Origin: Salinivenus lutea
Lineage (GTDB): Bacteria; Bacteroidota; Rhodothermia; Rhodothermales; Salinibacteraceae
NCBI GenBank assembly: GCA_002894685.1
Contig: NCRC01000002.1
Coordinates: 1-64,000, forward strand
Length of the DNA: 64,000 nucleotides
Reading direction: 5' to 3'
The translations under genes and the position numbers were made by a program. This document shows, one piece after another, positions 53,718 to 61,700 of the stretch. A model generated the notes under the pieces. The model was not told the origin of the DNA. It saw nothing but the letters and a program-made list of their open reading frames with translations, and ran no database searches. The stretch's first letter is position 1; each line of letters begins with the position of its first letter.

Positions 53718-54020
53718 GGTGAGGACCTCACGAGAGACTGTGCACGCGATTCAGGCCGGATCGACCTGCACTTCCCCACAGCATACCACACGATCTACTC
53801 CGGATTCAAGCAAGGGGAGATCCCCGGGTCGGCTTCAGAGGGGCTCGTGCCGCGGACGCGGGGCGGTCAATGATCAAAAGAGAATGGGTACTACAAGGGC
53901 CCGACTGGGAGATGCGAACGACCGATCGTCGATCCTCCGGAGCACCAGCCCGCAAGGGTATCGGAGAGAGGACGTCGAAACGTTTCCGTAAAAAATTGCG
54001 CCCGGCACGACACCCGCCAC
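53718..54020. other. Gene-free stretch between the nuclease gene and the tRNA terminator
   Basis: About 300 bases with only low-quality open frames. It should contain the promoter of the minus-strand yhaO-like operon, but I could not pick out a convincing -33/-7 pair. Confidence 0.4.
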
Positions 54021-54063
54021 AAATAAAAATCCCGCACCCCTGTGTACGACAAGAGGTTGCGGG
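54021..54063 (-). terminator. Intrinsic terminator downstream of the tRNA-Lys fragment
   Basis: On the minus strand CCCGCA (54063-54058) pairs with TGCGGG (54036-54031) around a loop of about 20 bases, part of which can pair further. It is followed by ATTTTTATTT (54030-54021). It lies 12 bases beyond the 3' end of the tRNA fragment and is probably the original terminator of the tRNA gene. Confidence 0.65.
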
Positions 54064-54075
54064 AAAGAAGAGAAG

Positions 54076-54121
54076 TAGGCCCGGGGGGATTCGAACCCCC
54101 AACTCACGGATTAAGAGTCCG
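54076..54121 (-). tRNA. 3' half of a tRNA-Lys(CTT) gene (attachment-site remnant)
   Basis: Read on the minus strand: anticodon stem-loop CGGACTCTTAATCCG (loop CTCTTAA, anticodon CTT), variable region, T arm GGGGGTTCGAATCCCCC, acceptor 3' strand CGGGCCT plus discriminator A. No CCA is encoded. The D arm and 5' acceptor strand (expected to be AGGCCCG-like) are absent; the bases upstream are unrelated. Such 3' halves arise when an element integrates into a tRNA gene. It sits exactly between host-type genes and a phage tail module. A 12-bp perfect palindrome (54135-54146) lies just on the phage side. Confidence 0.8.
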
Positions 54122-54295
54122 TTCGCGCTTCACACCCGCATGCGGGGTGGGTTTTGAGGGCTTATCTTACCAACGTTTTACCAAGATCGGGGCCGAAATT
54201 GTCTTCTAACACACGCTCGTCTCTTCGGGCAAGATTTTCCCAATCGTAGTGTGGGAGAGTGTATTTGCCACTCCATCCTACCTTCACCCCTCAGA

Positions 54296-55195
54296 CTACG
54301 AAAGACTCAACGCCACGTCCGACTCAGTAGCATACGGCTCCGGCAAGTGCCAATCCAGTGGACTCTCCGGGTGCTTCCAGGGAGGCACGGTAAACATGAG
54401 CTGGGCGCCCGGCTGAATCGCTGCGCCGGCCTGGTCTTCTTCCACCCGCAAACCGGTGAGCGTGACCTCCACCTCACTGTTGGCGTCTTCTCCATCGGAA
54501 TCTTCCCACTGTAGCTCCGAGAGGTCTGTCGCCGTGACGCCGGGAAACCACCATACGCCATCCTGGTCGACGGCGTGATCGCGCTTTTGAGAAGGGATGA
54601 CCACGAGCGTCGGAACGTGCGATGAACTGACATCCGACCGGAAGAGTGTGCCTTCCTGAAACCCGATCACCCGGCCATCGGCAGTGGAGTCGTCAATCGA
54701 CCCCTGCACGGTAATCGTCGTCTCGTCCGGGCCGGAGTCGTAATTAAGAGACAAGATCGCATAATCGCCATCGTTGCCGACGCTCTCTTCTATCGTGACG
54801 ACGTCGCCGGCATAGACCAAGTCGGTTACGTCTCCTTCGACGCTTACTGTGTCCGCTGTCGTGTCCACGGCGGTAATTTTGGCGCTGAAGTCCGGGAGTA
54901 CCGCACTAGACAGCACGGCGGCGAGGGCCCGCTGCTGCGCATCGAAGAGCGAGAGGGTCACCTGCGGCCGGGGCCCCCGATCGTAGACGTGGTCCGCCTG
55001 TTGCTGCGGTCCGATCGTGGAGCCTAGTGCTTTCGAGGTACCCGGGGCGATGGTCGCAGAGGGGATCTGTCCAAGGTCGAGCATTCCCTCCCCTCCTTCC
55101 TGGGTCGGATCTCCAATCAAGAGGTATGGGGCTGTCAGTAGAAGCTCCTCCTGGCTTCCAGTGAGCGTGGCGGGTTGCGATACGTCAGCTGGCAT
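54296..55195 (-). CDS. Phage structural protein, last gene of the tail module
   Basis: 299 residues from an ATG at 55195 (MPADVSQPATLTG); the frame extends 12 codons upstream without sense. The sequence is acidic and beta-rich (ITAVDTTADTVSVEGDVTDL, DETTITVQGSIDDSTADG) with an aromatic C-terminal patch (FTVPPWKHPESPLDW). No catalytic motif is present. Its position after two tail-fibre-like genes suggests an accessory tail or baseplate protein. The family is not recognised. Confidence 0.65.
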   Translation of the reverse strand: MPADVSQPATLTGSQEELLLTAPYLLIGDPTQEGGEGMLDLGQIPSATIAPGTSKALGSTIGPQQQADHVYDRGPRPQVTLSLFDAQQRALAAVLSSAVLPDFSAKITAVDTTADTVSVEGDVTDLVYAGDVVTIEESVGNDGDYAILSLNYDSGPDETTITVQGSIDDSTADGRVIGFQEGTLFRSDVSSSHVPTLVVIPSQKRDHAVDQDGVWWFPGVTATDLSELQWEDSDGEDANSEVEVTLTGLRVEEDQAGAAIQPGAQLMFTVPPWKHPESPLDWHLPEPYATESDVALSLS

Positions 55196-55233
55196 AAGCC
55201 TATACGTGATTTCACAGAAGAAAAAAGTCAAGG

Positions 55234-55647
55234 CTACTTGGTAGCAAAGCGTCTCACCGGCGTCTGCGGGGCCTCCACCCGGTGCGAGCCGCCGCCCACC
55301 TTTTCTGTGTCTGGTACTTCGGAGGGGGACAGTGCAGGGTCCTGGGCGTCGAAAGATTCGCAGAAACCTTGTATGTCCTCCTCTGCGGTCCGCACGTTGA
55401 TGAGCGCGTAGTCACCCGTCGTGCCCTCCGTCGTGAGCTTGCCGTCGTCGGCGTACGTAGGCGCAGTCTCATACCACTGTCCTGCGGGGATAAGGTCGAT
55501 GCCCTGCCCAAGCTGGTCGCCGTCCTGAGTTTCGACTACGGCTTTTTCCGCATACGGGTCGATGCCCGCGTCCTGCATCTCGCTTTTGAGGTCAGACAGG
55601 AAAGTGGAGCGGTTGGGGGAGCGAAAATAGTACGTCTTGTGTGCCAT
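55234..55647 (-). CDS. Small phage protein, possible tail assembly or chaperone
   Basis: 137 residues. Its ATG shares a base with the stop of the upstream fibre gene (TAATG), so translation is coupled. The start KTYYFRSPNRSTFLSDLKSE, then GIDLIPAGQWYETAPTYADD, recalls small proteins that follow tail-fibre genes in phages, but no family is certain. The C-terminal 40 residues are polar. There is no signal or membrane segment. Confidence 0.65.
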   Translation of the reverse strand: MAHKTYYFRSPNRSTFLSDLKSEMQDAGIDPYAEKAVVETQDGDQLGQGIDLIPAGQWYETAPTYADDGKLTTEGTTGDYALINVRTAEEDIQGFCESFDAQDPALSPSEVPDTEKVGGGSHRVEAPQTPVRRFATK

Positions 55648-57614
55648 TAGCTCGTAAAGCTGTGGAGAGCAGAGTCGGAAAGCCTTGTGGGGAAATATGC
55701 AACCCTAATGATGGATACTGGAAGCCCCCCTTTCAGTATTCCTGGGCTAGTCTCATCACGTAATCGGTGAGGGGTGGATTGGCTTTTAATTTGACCATTT
55801 GCGGCTAAGGTATGCCCGGAGTCGTCGTGCGCGAGTGCCGTTACAGACCGCTCATGCGCAGGCAAAACATTGTCTATTGAAGTTACGATAGAGCCACTAA
55901 AGGTTCTAAGGTCAAAAGGTGTAGTATCACCTATTACCATTTCAATCCCAGAATTGGGCCAAATAGGTCGACCCGACTTTGGAGTAGAAAAACCACGTGG
56001 AATTATTTCATAGATCCACGTTTCATTCTCAGGGCTTCTCCATTCACTATCCTGTAGTAAATACGAATCAGATGAACGCGTCACCGTGCTTGAACCAGTG
56101 ATGATAGGAGAGGAGGTGGGGGGCTCCTCTAACTGGACGTGATGTACGATCACAGTATCGTTCCCGTCGTCCGTATCTGGTCGTATCTGTACACGACGAG
56201 GACTGCCTGAATAGTCGTTTGGTGAGGTGGGATCGTACCGCGCTTGGATAAGCACGACTGTTCCACCATTCGGCCCTTGCTCAGAAAGCACTCGCCTGTG
56301 TCCCTCGATTACATTGTCTTCCCCCACGCTCACGGTATCAGTAGAAAAACTGTATTCTAACGAAGCGACGCCGAAAAAGCCGTCTTGTTCCCGTATACGT
56401 AGAATAAAAGAATCGCTGCCGTTGGTCGTGGTGTCTTGTTCAAAAATGCCCCAGAAGACTTTATTACTGCTGCTTAGCGTCCCCGCGCTTTGATAGGCGT
56501 TACTTTTCACTCCCCCACCAGTACCCGTCAATGGGTAGGCTGACTCTCCATTCAGAATGGACTCTACACCCGCTCCCACAGATACGTTATCTTTGTCCCA
56601 CATATTTACGTCACTACTATGTGGAACGTGGTTTGTCCGTGCGTCCCCCTCCACGAGTAGACCCTCTGGATCGCCATTTTCTCCGTACTGCAAGCGTGGC
56701 GTTGCACCCCCCACTTGTTCGTAAAGCCCGTTCTCGTTTCGAACCCAGGCAGCGGAGGGCCGGGACCAGTTGTTTTGGATCTTATCCGGGATAATTTTGA
56801 CCACCGGAAAGTCCAGCAAGTACGCTGGCTTATTTAACTGGTCTGGTCCTCCAAACTCTGACGGCTGGTGCACATCGCCCCGTCGAACGTTTCGCAAATC
56901 TGCTTCCTGCCAGGGCTCCGGAAGCGGGCCATAACGCCGCAGGCGACGTTTGAATGTATCCGACCGCTCGGCGGGCGTAAAGAATCGCCCCCACGCAAAA
57001 GCGTCTGAGAGATGGCCCTGAAGCGGATTTGCGCCGCCCACTTCCTTTCCGACTCCCACCTTCCCGCTTTGCGTGCGATCCACAGAATGGCTCGTAGACG
57101 CGGTCTCTCCGCCGACATGTAGAACGAGTGTCGATTCATCAACCGCCGCCACCACGTTCATGACCCCGAGGTGTCGATCGAGGGTCACGATGGGCGTCGA
57201 GGTCCCATCTGTGATGCGGGCTTTCACCGTGCCGTTGCCGTCCGTGTAGACGAGCAAACCATCCGCGTCGATCAGGGTTTGGCGTCCGCTCCCCTGCGGA
57301 TCGGCACGACAGGCCACCGTAATGGCCGCCCGCGACTGGATGTCGTATACGTAGCCATCGTCCGTCCCGTCGAAGTCCAAGATGGCTCGCGAGAAATCCT
57401 CTACGAGTGCCCCATTGGATACGATGACAGGCTTTTCGTCGCTCGGGACGGAGGGAGTCTCTGCCTCCCCTCCTTGATCGATCAGAAGAGCACGCGCGTC
57501 GGCGTCCGCCACGTTTTCGGTGGCCCATGCCACCAGCGTGCCGTTCTGAATTTCGGAGAAGCTGAATGACTTGGTGGCTCCATCGTCGGAGCGCTCGGCA
57601 ATAATCGTAGCCAT
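55647..57614 (-). CDS. Phage tail fibre/spike with carbohydrate-binding-like domains
   Basis: 655 residues from an ATG at 57614. Residues about 70-215 resemble a LamG/concanavalin-like domain (VIVSNGALVEDFSRAILDFD, LVLHVGGETASTS). Around 300-330 comes PRLQYGENGDPEGLLVEGDA then RTNHVPHSSDV, a motif common in phage head/tail spike proteins just before a galactose-binding-like domain. That domain fills about 330-500. The C-terminal part has further beta strands. Its likely role is recognising host surface glycans. It lies 2 bases after the stop of the small gene at 57617-57838. Confidence 0.75.
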   Translation of the reverse strand: MATIIAERSDDGATKSFSFSEIQNGTLVAWATENVADADARALLIDQGGEAETPSVPSDEKPVIVSNGALVEDFSRAILDFDGTDDGYVYDIQSRAAITVACRADPQGSGRQTLIDADGLLVYTDGNGTVKARITDGTSTPIVTLDRHLGVMNVVAAVDESTLVLHVGGETASTSHSVDRTQSGKVGVGKEVGGANPLQGHLSDAFAWGRFFTPAERSDTFKRRLRRYGPLPEPWQEADLRNVRRGDVHQPSEFGGPDQLNKPAYLLDFPVVKIIPDKIQNNWSRPSAAWVRNENGLYEQVGGATPRLQYGENGDPEGLLVEGDARTNHVPHSSDVNMWDKDNVSVGAGVESILNGESAYPLTGTGGGVKSNAYQSAGTLSSSNKVFWGIFEQDTTTNGSDSFILRIREQDGFFGVASLEYSFSTDTVSVGEDNVIEGHRRVLSEQGPNGGTVVLIQARYDPTSPNDYSGSPRRVQIRPDTDDGNDTVIVHHVQLEEPPTSSPIITGSSTVTRSSDSYLLQDSEWRSPENETWIYEIIPRGFSTPKSGRPIWPNSGIEMVIGDTTPFDLRTFSGSIVTSIDNVLPAHERSVTALAHDDSGHTLAANGQIKSQSTPHRLRDETSPGILKGGLPVSIIRVAYFPTRLSDSALHSFTS

Positions 57615-57616
57615 AA

Positions 57617-57838
57617 CTACGTAGTGCGGAGGTTACTGTGTAGGCTGAGAGCCACGAGGGGGCGGCCGTAGAGAGAGAATTCGAGCGGCTCGCCTCCTCG
57701 ATCTTGTAGAGAGAGGGCGACGAGAGGGGCCTTGTGCACCCCGAGTAAATCGGCCGCGTGCGAGGAAACCCGCTTCTCGGTTACGGGCCGGCTTGAGGGC
57801 CGCGCAGCGGATTGAGATGGAGAGGTGGCGGCGCCCAT
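57617..57838 (-). CDS. Small phage protein of unknown function
   Basis: 73 residues from an ATG at 57838. The spacing is tight on both sides (38 bases after the upstream stop, 2 before the fibre start), which supports a real gene in the tail operon. The sequence (RVSSHAADLLGVHKAPLVAL, LSLYGRP-like repeats of LVALSL) is beta-prone. It matches no family that I recognise. Confidence 0.5.
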   Translation of the reverse strand: MGAATSPSQSAARPSSRPVTEKRVSSHAADLLGVHKAPLVALSLQDRGGEPLEFSLYGRPLVALSLHSNLRTT

Positions 57839-57876
57839 AAGTCTGGAGGAGCTGGATGCTAGTTGTAGTTCGATCC

Positions 57877-58161
57877 TTAGAGAAAGCAGTCTGCCCCACC
57901 GCCCCGGACGTGCGCTCGGATCTCTGCGCCGTTCGGGAGCTGCACGGAGGCAACACCACTCGCCGTCTCCGCCAGGTCAACCAGCGATCCGGTTACCTCG
58001 TACCACTCGCTGGCACCGACGGGCTTCCACTCAAGCCAGGCGCTATGGGCCGCTTCGTTCGCCTTCGGAGTGCGGGCTGCAAACGTGAGGTCGGTCGTGT
58101 CGGAGGGCGCGACCGAACTCGTCGTCCCCTCCCCGTCCGAAACGCTTGAAAGCTGAGCCAT
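57877..58161 (-). CDS. Small acidic phage protein
   Basis: 94 residues from an ATG at 58161. It is acidic and beta-rich (DLTFAARTPKANEAAHSAWL, WKPVGASEWYEVTG, SVQLPNGAEIRAHVRGG). WLEWKPVGASEWYEVTGS resembles an immunoglobulin-like or FN3-type strand pair, as in phage virion decoration proteins. It sits between a membrane protein gene and the small gene at 57617. The function is not known. Confidence 0.6.
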   Translation of the reverse strand: MAQLSSVSDGEGTTSSVAPSDTTDLTFAARTPKANEAAHSAWLEWKPVGASEWYEVTGSLVDLAETASGVASVQLPNGAEIRAHVRGGGADCFL

Positions 58162-58225
58162 GGGATTGGAAGGTTGATGTCGTGGTCATGAAGCAAACCG
58201 CCCATCTGCCCGGTGGTTGTGAAGA

Positions 58226-58783
58226 TCAAAGCGCCGCTAGAGAGCCAAGGGAAAGAAGCAGTCCGGTGGCCGCGAAGACGTAGGAGGCTGGCTCTAGGAA
58301 GGAACGCCACCCGTCCCCTCGCCCCTTCACCTGGCCGGCCCAGAAGCCGACGAGGCAAAGCAGCAGGCCGGCGGACTGCATGGAAGGGGCAGCTGCAAAA
58401 AGTCCGATGCCTCCGAGTGGGAGCGCGGCGCTCCCCCAACGTCGAACGCTCCGCTCTGTGGAGCCCTCCGGCCGGAGCACCTCGTCGGCCGCCCCGAGCC
58501 ACTTGGGCACCTGGTTACCCTTCTGGCGGAGCGTCTCCGCGTACTCCTCCAGGAACGACCGGAGCAACTCACGCTCCCCGGTCGTTAGATCTGCCTCGAT
58601 CGGTCCCGCCTCGAAGGTCACGCCATCCGCCCGGTTGTGCCGGATGTCCTCAGCGGTGAGGTTCATCCGCGAGCGCACGCTGCGGGCCAGGCGCATCTCC
58701 CGGACGGTGTCGGTGCCCCCTTCCGTGAGGTGCGTGGCGAGGATGTATAGGCCGACGCGCTGGTCTGGGCTAAGCTGCATCAT
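58226..58783 (-). CDS. Phage membrane protein, possible holin or lysis accessory
   Basis: 185 residues from an ATG at 58783 that overlaps the tail-tip gene by four bases (ATGA). The N-terminal 110 residues are soluble and charged. Two or three hydrophobic helices follow (LPLGGIGLFAAAPSMQSAGL, LLCLVGFWAG, ASYVFAATGLLLSLGSLAAL). The coupling to a tail gene and the terminal membrane hairpin would suit a tail- or lysis-related membrane protein. The holin call is a guess. Confidence 0.6.
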   Translation of the reverse strand: MMQLSPDQRVGLYILATHLTEGGTDTVREMRLARSVRSRMNLTAEDIRHNRADGVTFEAGPIEADLTTGERELLRSFLEEYAETLRQKGNQVPKWLGAADEVLRPEGSTERSVRRWGSAALPLGGIGLFAAAPSMQSAGLLLCLVGFWAGQVKGRGDGWRSFLEPASYVFAATGLLLSLGSLAAL

Positions 58784-61700
58784 TGGAGCGTTCCGTCATC
58801 ACTTTCTGTGGGCGTGGCGACCGACTCGTTCGAGTATCCGCTTTCGTTTCCGCTTTCGTCGAAGGCCGTGACGACATAGTAGTAGGTGGTGCCGGCCGTG
58901 ACGTCTCCATCCGTGGTCGATGTAACCTCCAGCTCGCGAATCTGGGAATAGGGGCCGCCGGACTGCTGAGACCGATAGACCCTGTACCCGTCCAAATCGC
59001 CGGCCGAGACTGCATCCCAGTTGAGATCGACAGCGGGGAAGTCCGGGTTGTCGGAAGCTGAAAGGTTTGTGGGCGCTGAGGGAGGTGTCGTATCAGGCGG
59101 ATCAAACACCGGCACGCGTCCCGCCCCATTTTCCGTTTCCACTTGCATGTATTCCTTCACGCCAGAGGGGACCGACTCGCCGCCCCCATCCGCCGCACTG
59201 CTGGCTGTTTCCCGGTACCCGGAAATCTTGTTGATCGAGAGGTTGCCCGACTTCGAGAGAAGAGCGGTCGTGTTGCCGGCATCGTCGGCGATGTATACAC
59301 GCCGGTTCTCGCCGGCGGTGATGGCGAAGAGCGTATTCCCACTTTGCTGCTGGTGGAGCGATCCGGTGAACTGGATCGTGTTCGCAAACACCTCATCGAC
59401 GTCAATCGCTTGGGACCTGACCGTGCCCTCCACGAGCAGGTCCCCATGTACGGTGCCGGTCGGCTGCCCGCCCATCGGGTTCGAGAAGGCGGGGATCGCC
59501 TCCTCATTGTCCCACTGCCACCCTTTGCCGACGAGAAGGTCCTGGCAGTAAAGCTCCAGAAAGTCGGCCGGCCCAGTCGTTCCGTCATAGCTCCCGGCTT
59601 CCGATCCGACGCCGATCATGAGATAGCGGGTGGTCCCACTCCAGCTGACGTTCGCGTTGTCAATGTCCTGGTTCAGAACCAGCTGCCCGTCGATGTAGAT
59701 CAGCAGACGGGTCGTCGTCTCCTGGGCCCACCACGCCACCTGCAGGTGGTGCCAGGTCGAGTCGACGATCGCAGACTCACTTGAGTAGGTGGTCCCAAAC
59801 GCTCGGATCTTCAGAACGCCATTGCCATCGACATACACGCGGTCATACTCGCTGGCATCATAGCTCCACAGGACGTTGGTGGACCCGAGCCCCTGGCCCT
59901 TCGGCACCCTGAACCACCCGGCCACGAAATGATTGGGCGAGGTGCTGCTCAGGCTGTGCTCCACAGGCAGGTAGGCGCCATTCCCGTCCAGGTAGAGCGC
60001 GACAGAGTGCGGGCCCACGTCGTCAACAAGATTGGCGCCTCCACGTAGCTTGTATCGCCGTCCCTCAATCGGGTCCGTGAGTTCGGAGCCGCTGGCCCGG
60101 TTGGGATGGTCAAACGTAACTCGGGCCTTGAGGCCGCCCTGAGCGACCGCTCGTTGGAGCGATGGGTGGCCGGCCGACAGGGCCGGGAATACGTCGAGCG
60201 ATCCCTTCACGCTTGTGGCTCCGTCCAGCAGAATATGCTTCCCTTCGATAACAACGCCGTCCGCGTCCGCGATGGCGTCCACGTCGGCCATCGTCACGTA
60301 GGTGCCGTTCACAACCTGCGTGCTCTCTCCCTGGCCATCCTGCTGGGCGTAAGCGGTTGCCCCAATCGTGACTTCAGTCCCCGGATCGAGGCCAAAACTC
60401 GTGTTCAACTGCTGGGTCGGGGATTGGGCATTGACCGTATGGATTTCAGAGTCGTTATCGCCATCTGAAATGAAGAGCTCCCAGGACTGGACGTCATCGT
60501 CGCCCGTGGCGATAACCTCGGCCGCGATCCCGGGAAGAGTCGAATCATAGAACCACCGGACCTGAATCGACCCTTCCGGCGTCACGTCCGCATCGAAGAC
60601 GAAGACCTGTCGGACGTTTTCTACGGCGGACGGAGTGACCACTCGCACCTCGATGAACGAGTTGTGCTTCGGGTCGATGGCGACCGTTTCGCTGTAGGGG
60701 GACGTGTCGTCCGTGGGGGGCGCGAAGTCGTCGGTGGCCTGCAGGTTGCGGCCGGAGGCCGTCCGAACCTCCACGTCCTCCATGAGCGCGTCCGGGTCCT
60801 CTACCGTCCACTCCACTTCGCCGGTGGACCCGCTCGTCGACGTCGTGGCATTGATCGTGGGCCGTTCCTCCGCAGGCAGGGTCTCTTGCACAGGGGGCAC
60901 CTCGACCACAACATCCAGTGGATCAGCCTCTACGGTCCCGCCCTGCCCCGTCTGGCCGTACGCCTCACCCTGCACGCGAATGCTCTGTCCAGGCATGAGC
61001 GAGACGGACGGGTTGGCAATGAGGTCGGCCGAGCGGCCATCGGCCCCGGCGGAGTCTTCCAGCGTATTGTCTTGGTCAGGGTCTACACCGACCAGGTAGG
61101 AGGCCGTGTCTTCATCTCCACGCCCAATCACCACACACTCGATCGTATCCCGCGATTCGTTCCACTGCCACTCGACCTGGTAGGAGGCGTCCGGGATCCG
61201 GTCGGCATCGAAGGAGAAGACGCGCCGAACGTCGTCGAGGTCACCTCCAACGCGAAGGGCCACCTCGACGAACGAATCGTGCTGCTCGGCCAACCCGACC
61301 TCGACCTCATATGTCCCATCGGTCGGGCTGACCTGCGAGAAGCCGTCCCCAGAGTCGAGGTTGCGACCGTCTGCCGTCCGGGCGTCGACCTGGGTCAGGA
61401 GGCCGTCTGGGTCGTCCACCGTGAAGTGGAGAACGCCTTTCTCCTGCCCGTTGACGAGCTGCTGGTCGTACGTCTCGATTGTGATTGATGGCCGCCGGTC
61501 CGGACTCGTGGCCTCGAAGGTCGGGACCTCAATCACTTCATCGAATGAGTTCTCCTCTTCCTCGCCCTGCTGCCCTGCAGTCGCATAGGCTCTCGCTTGC
61601 ACCCGAACCGACTCTCCTGGAGAGAGAGTTGTGGTCGAGTTTATGAGCTGCGTTGTCGCCGTTGCGTCGGGGGCGTGCGTTTCTTCGTTCGTTCCGTCTT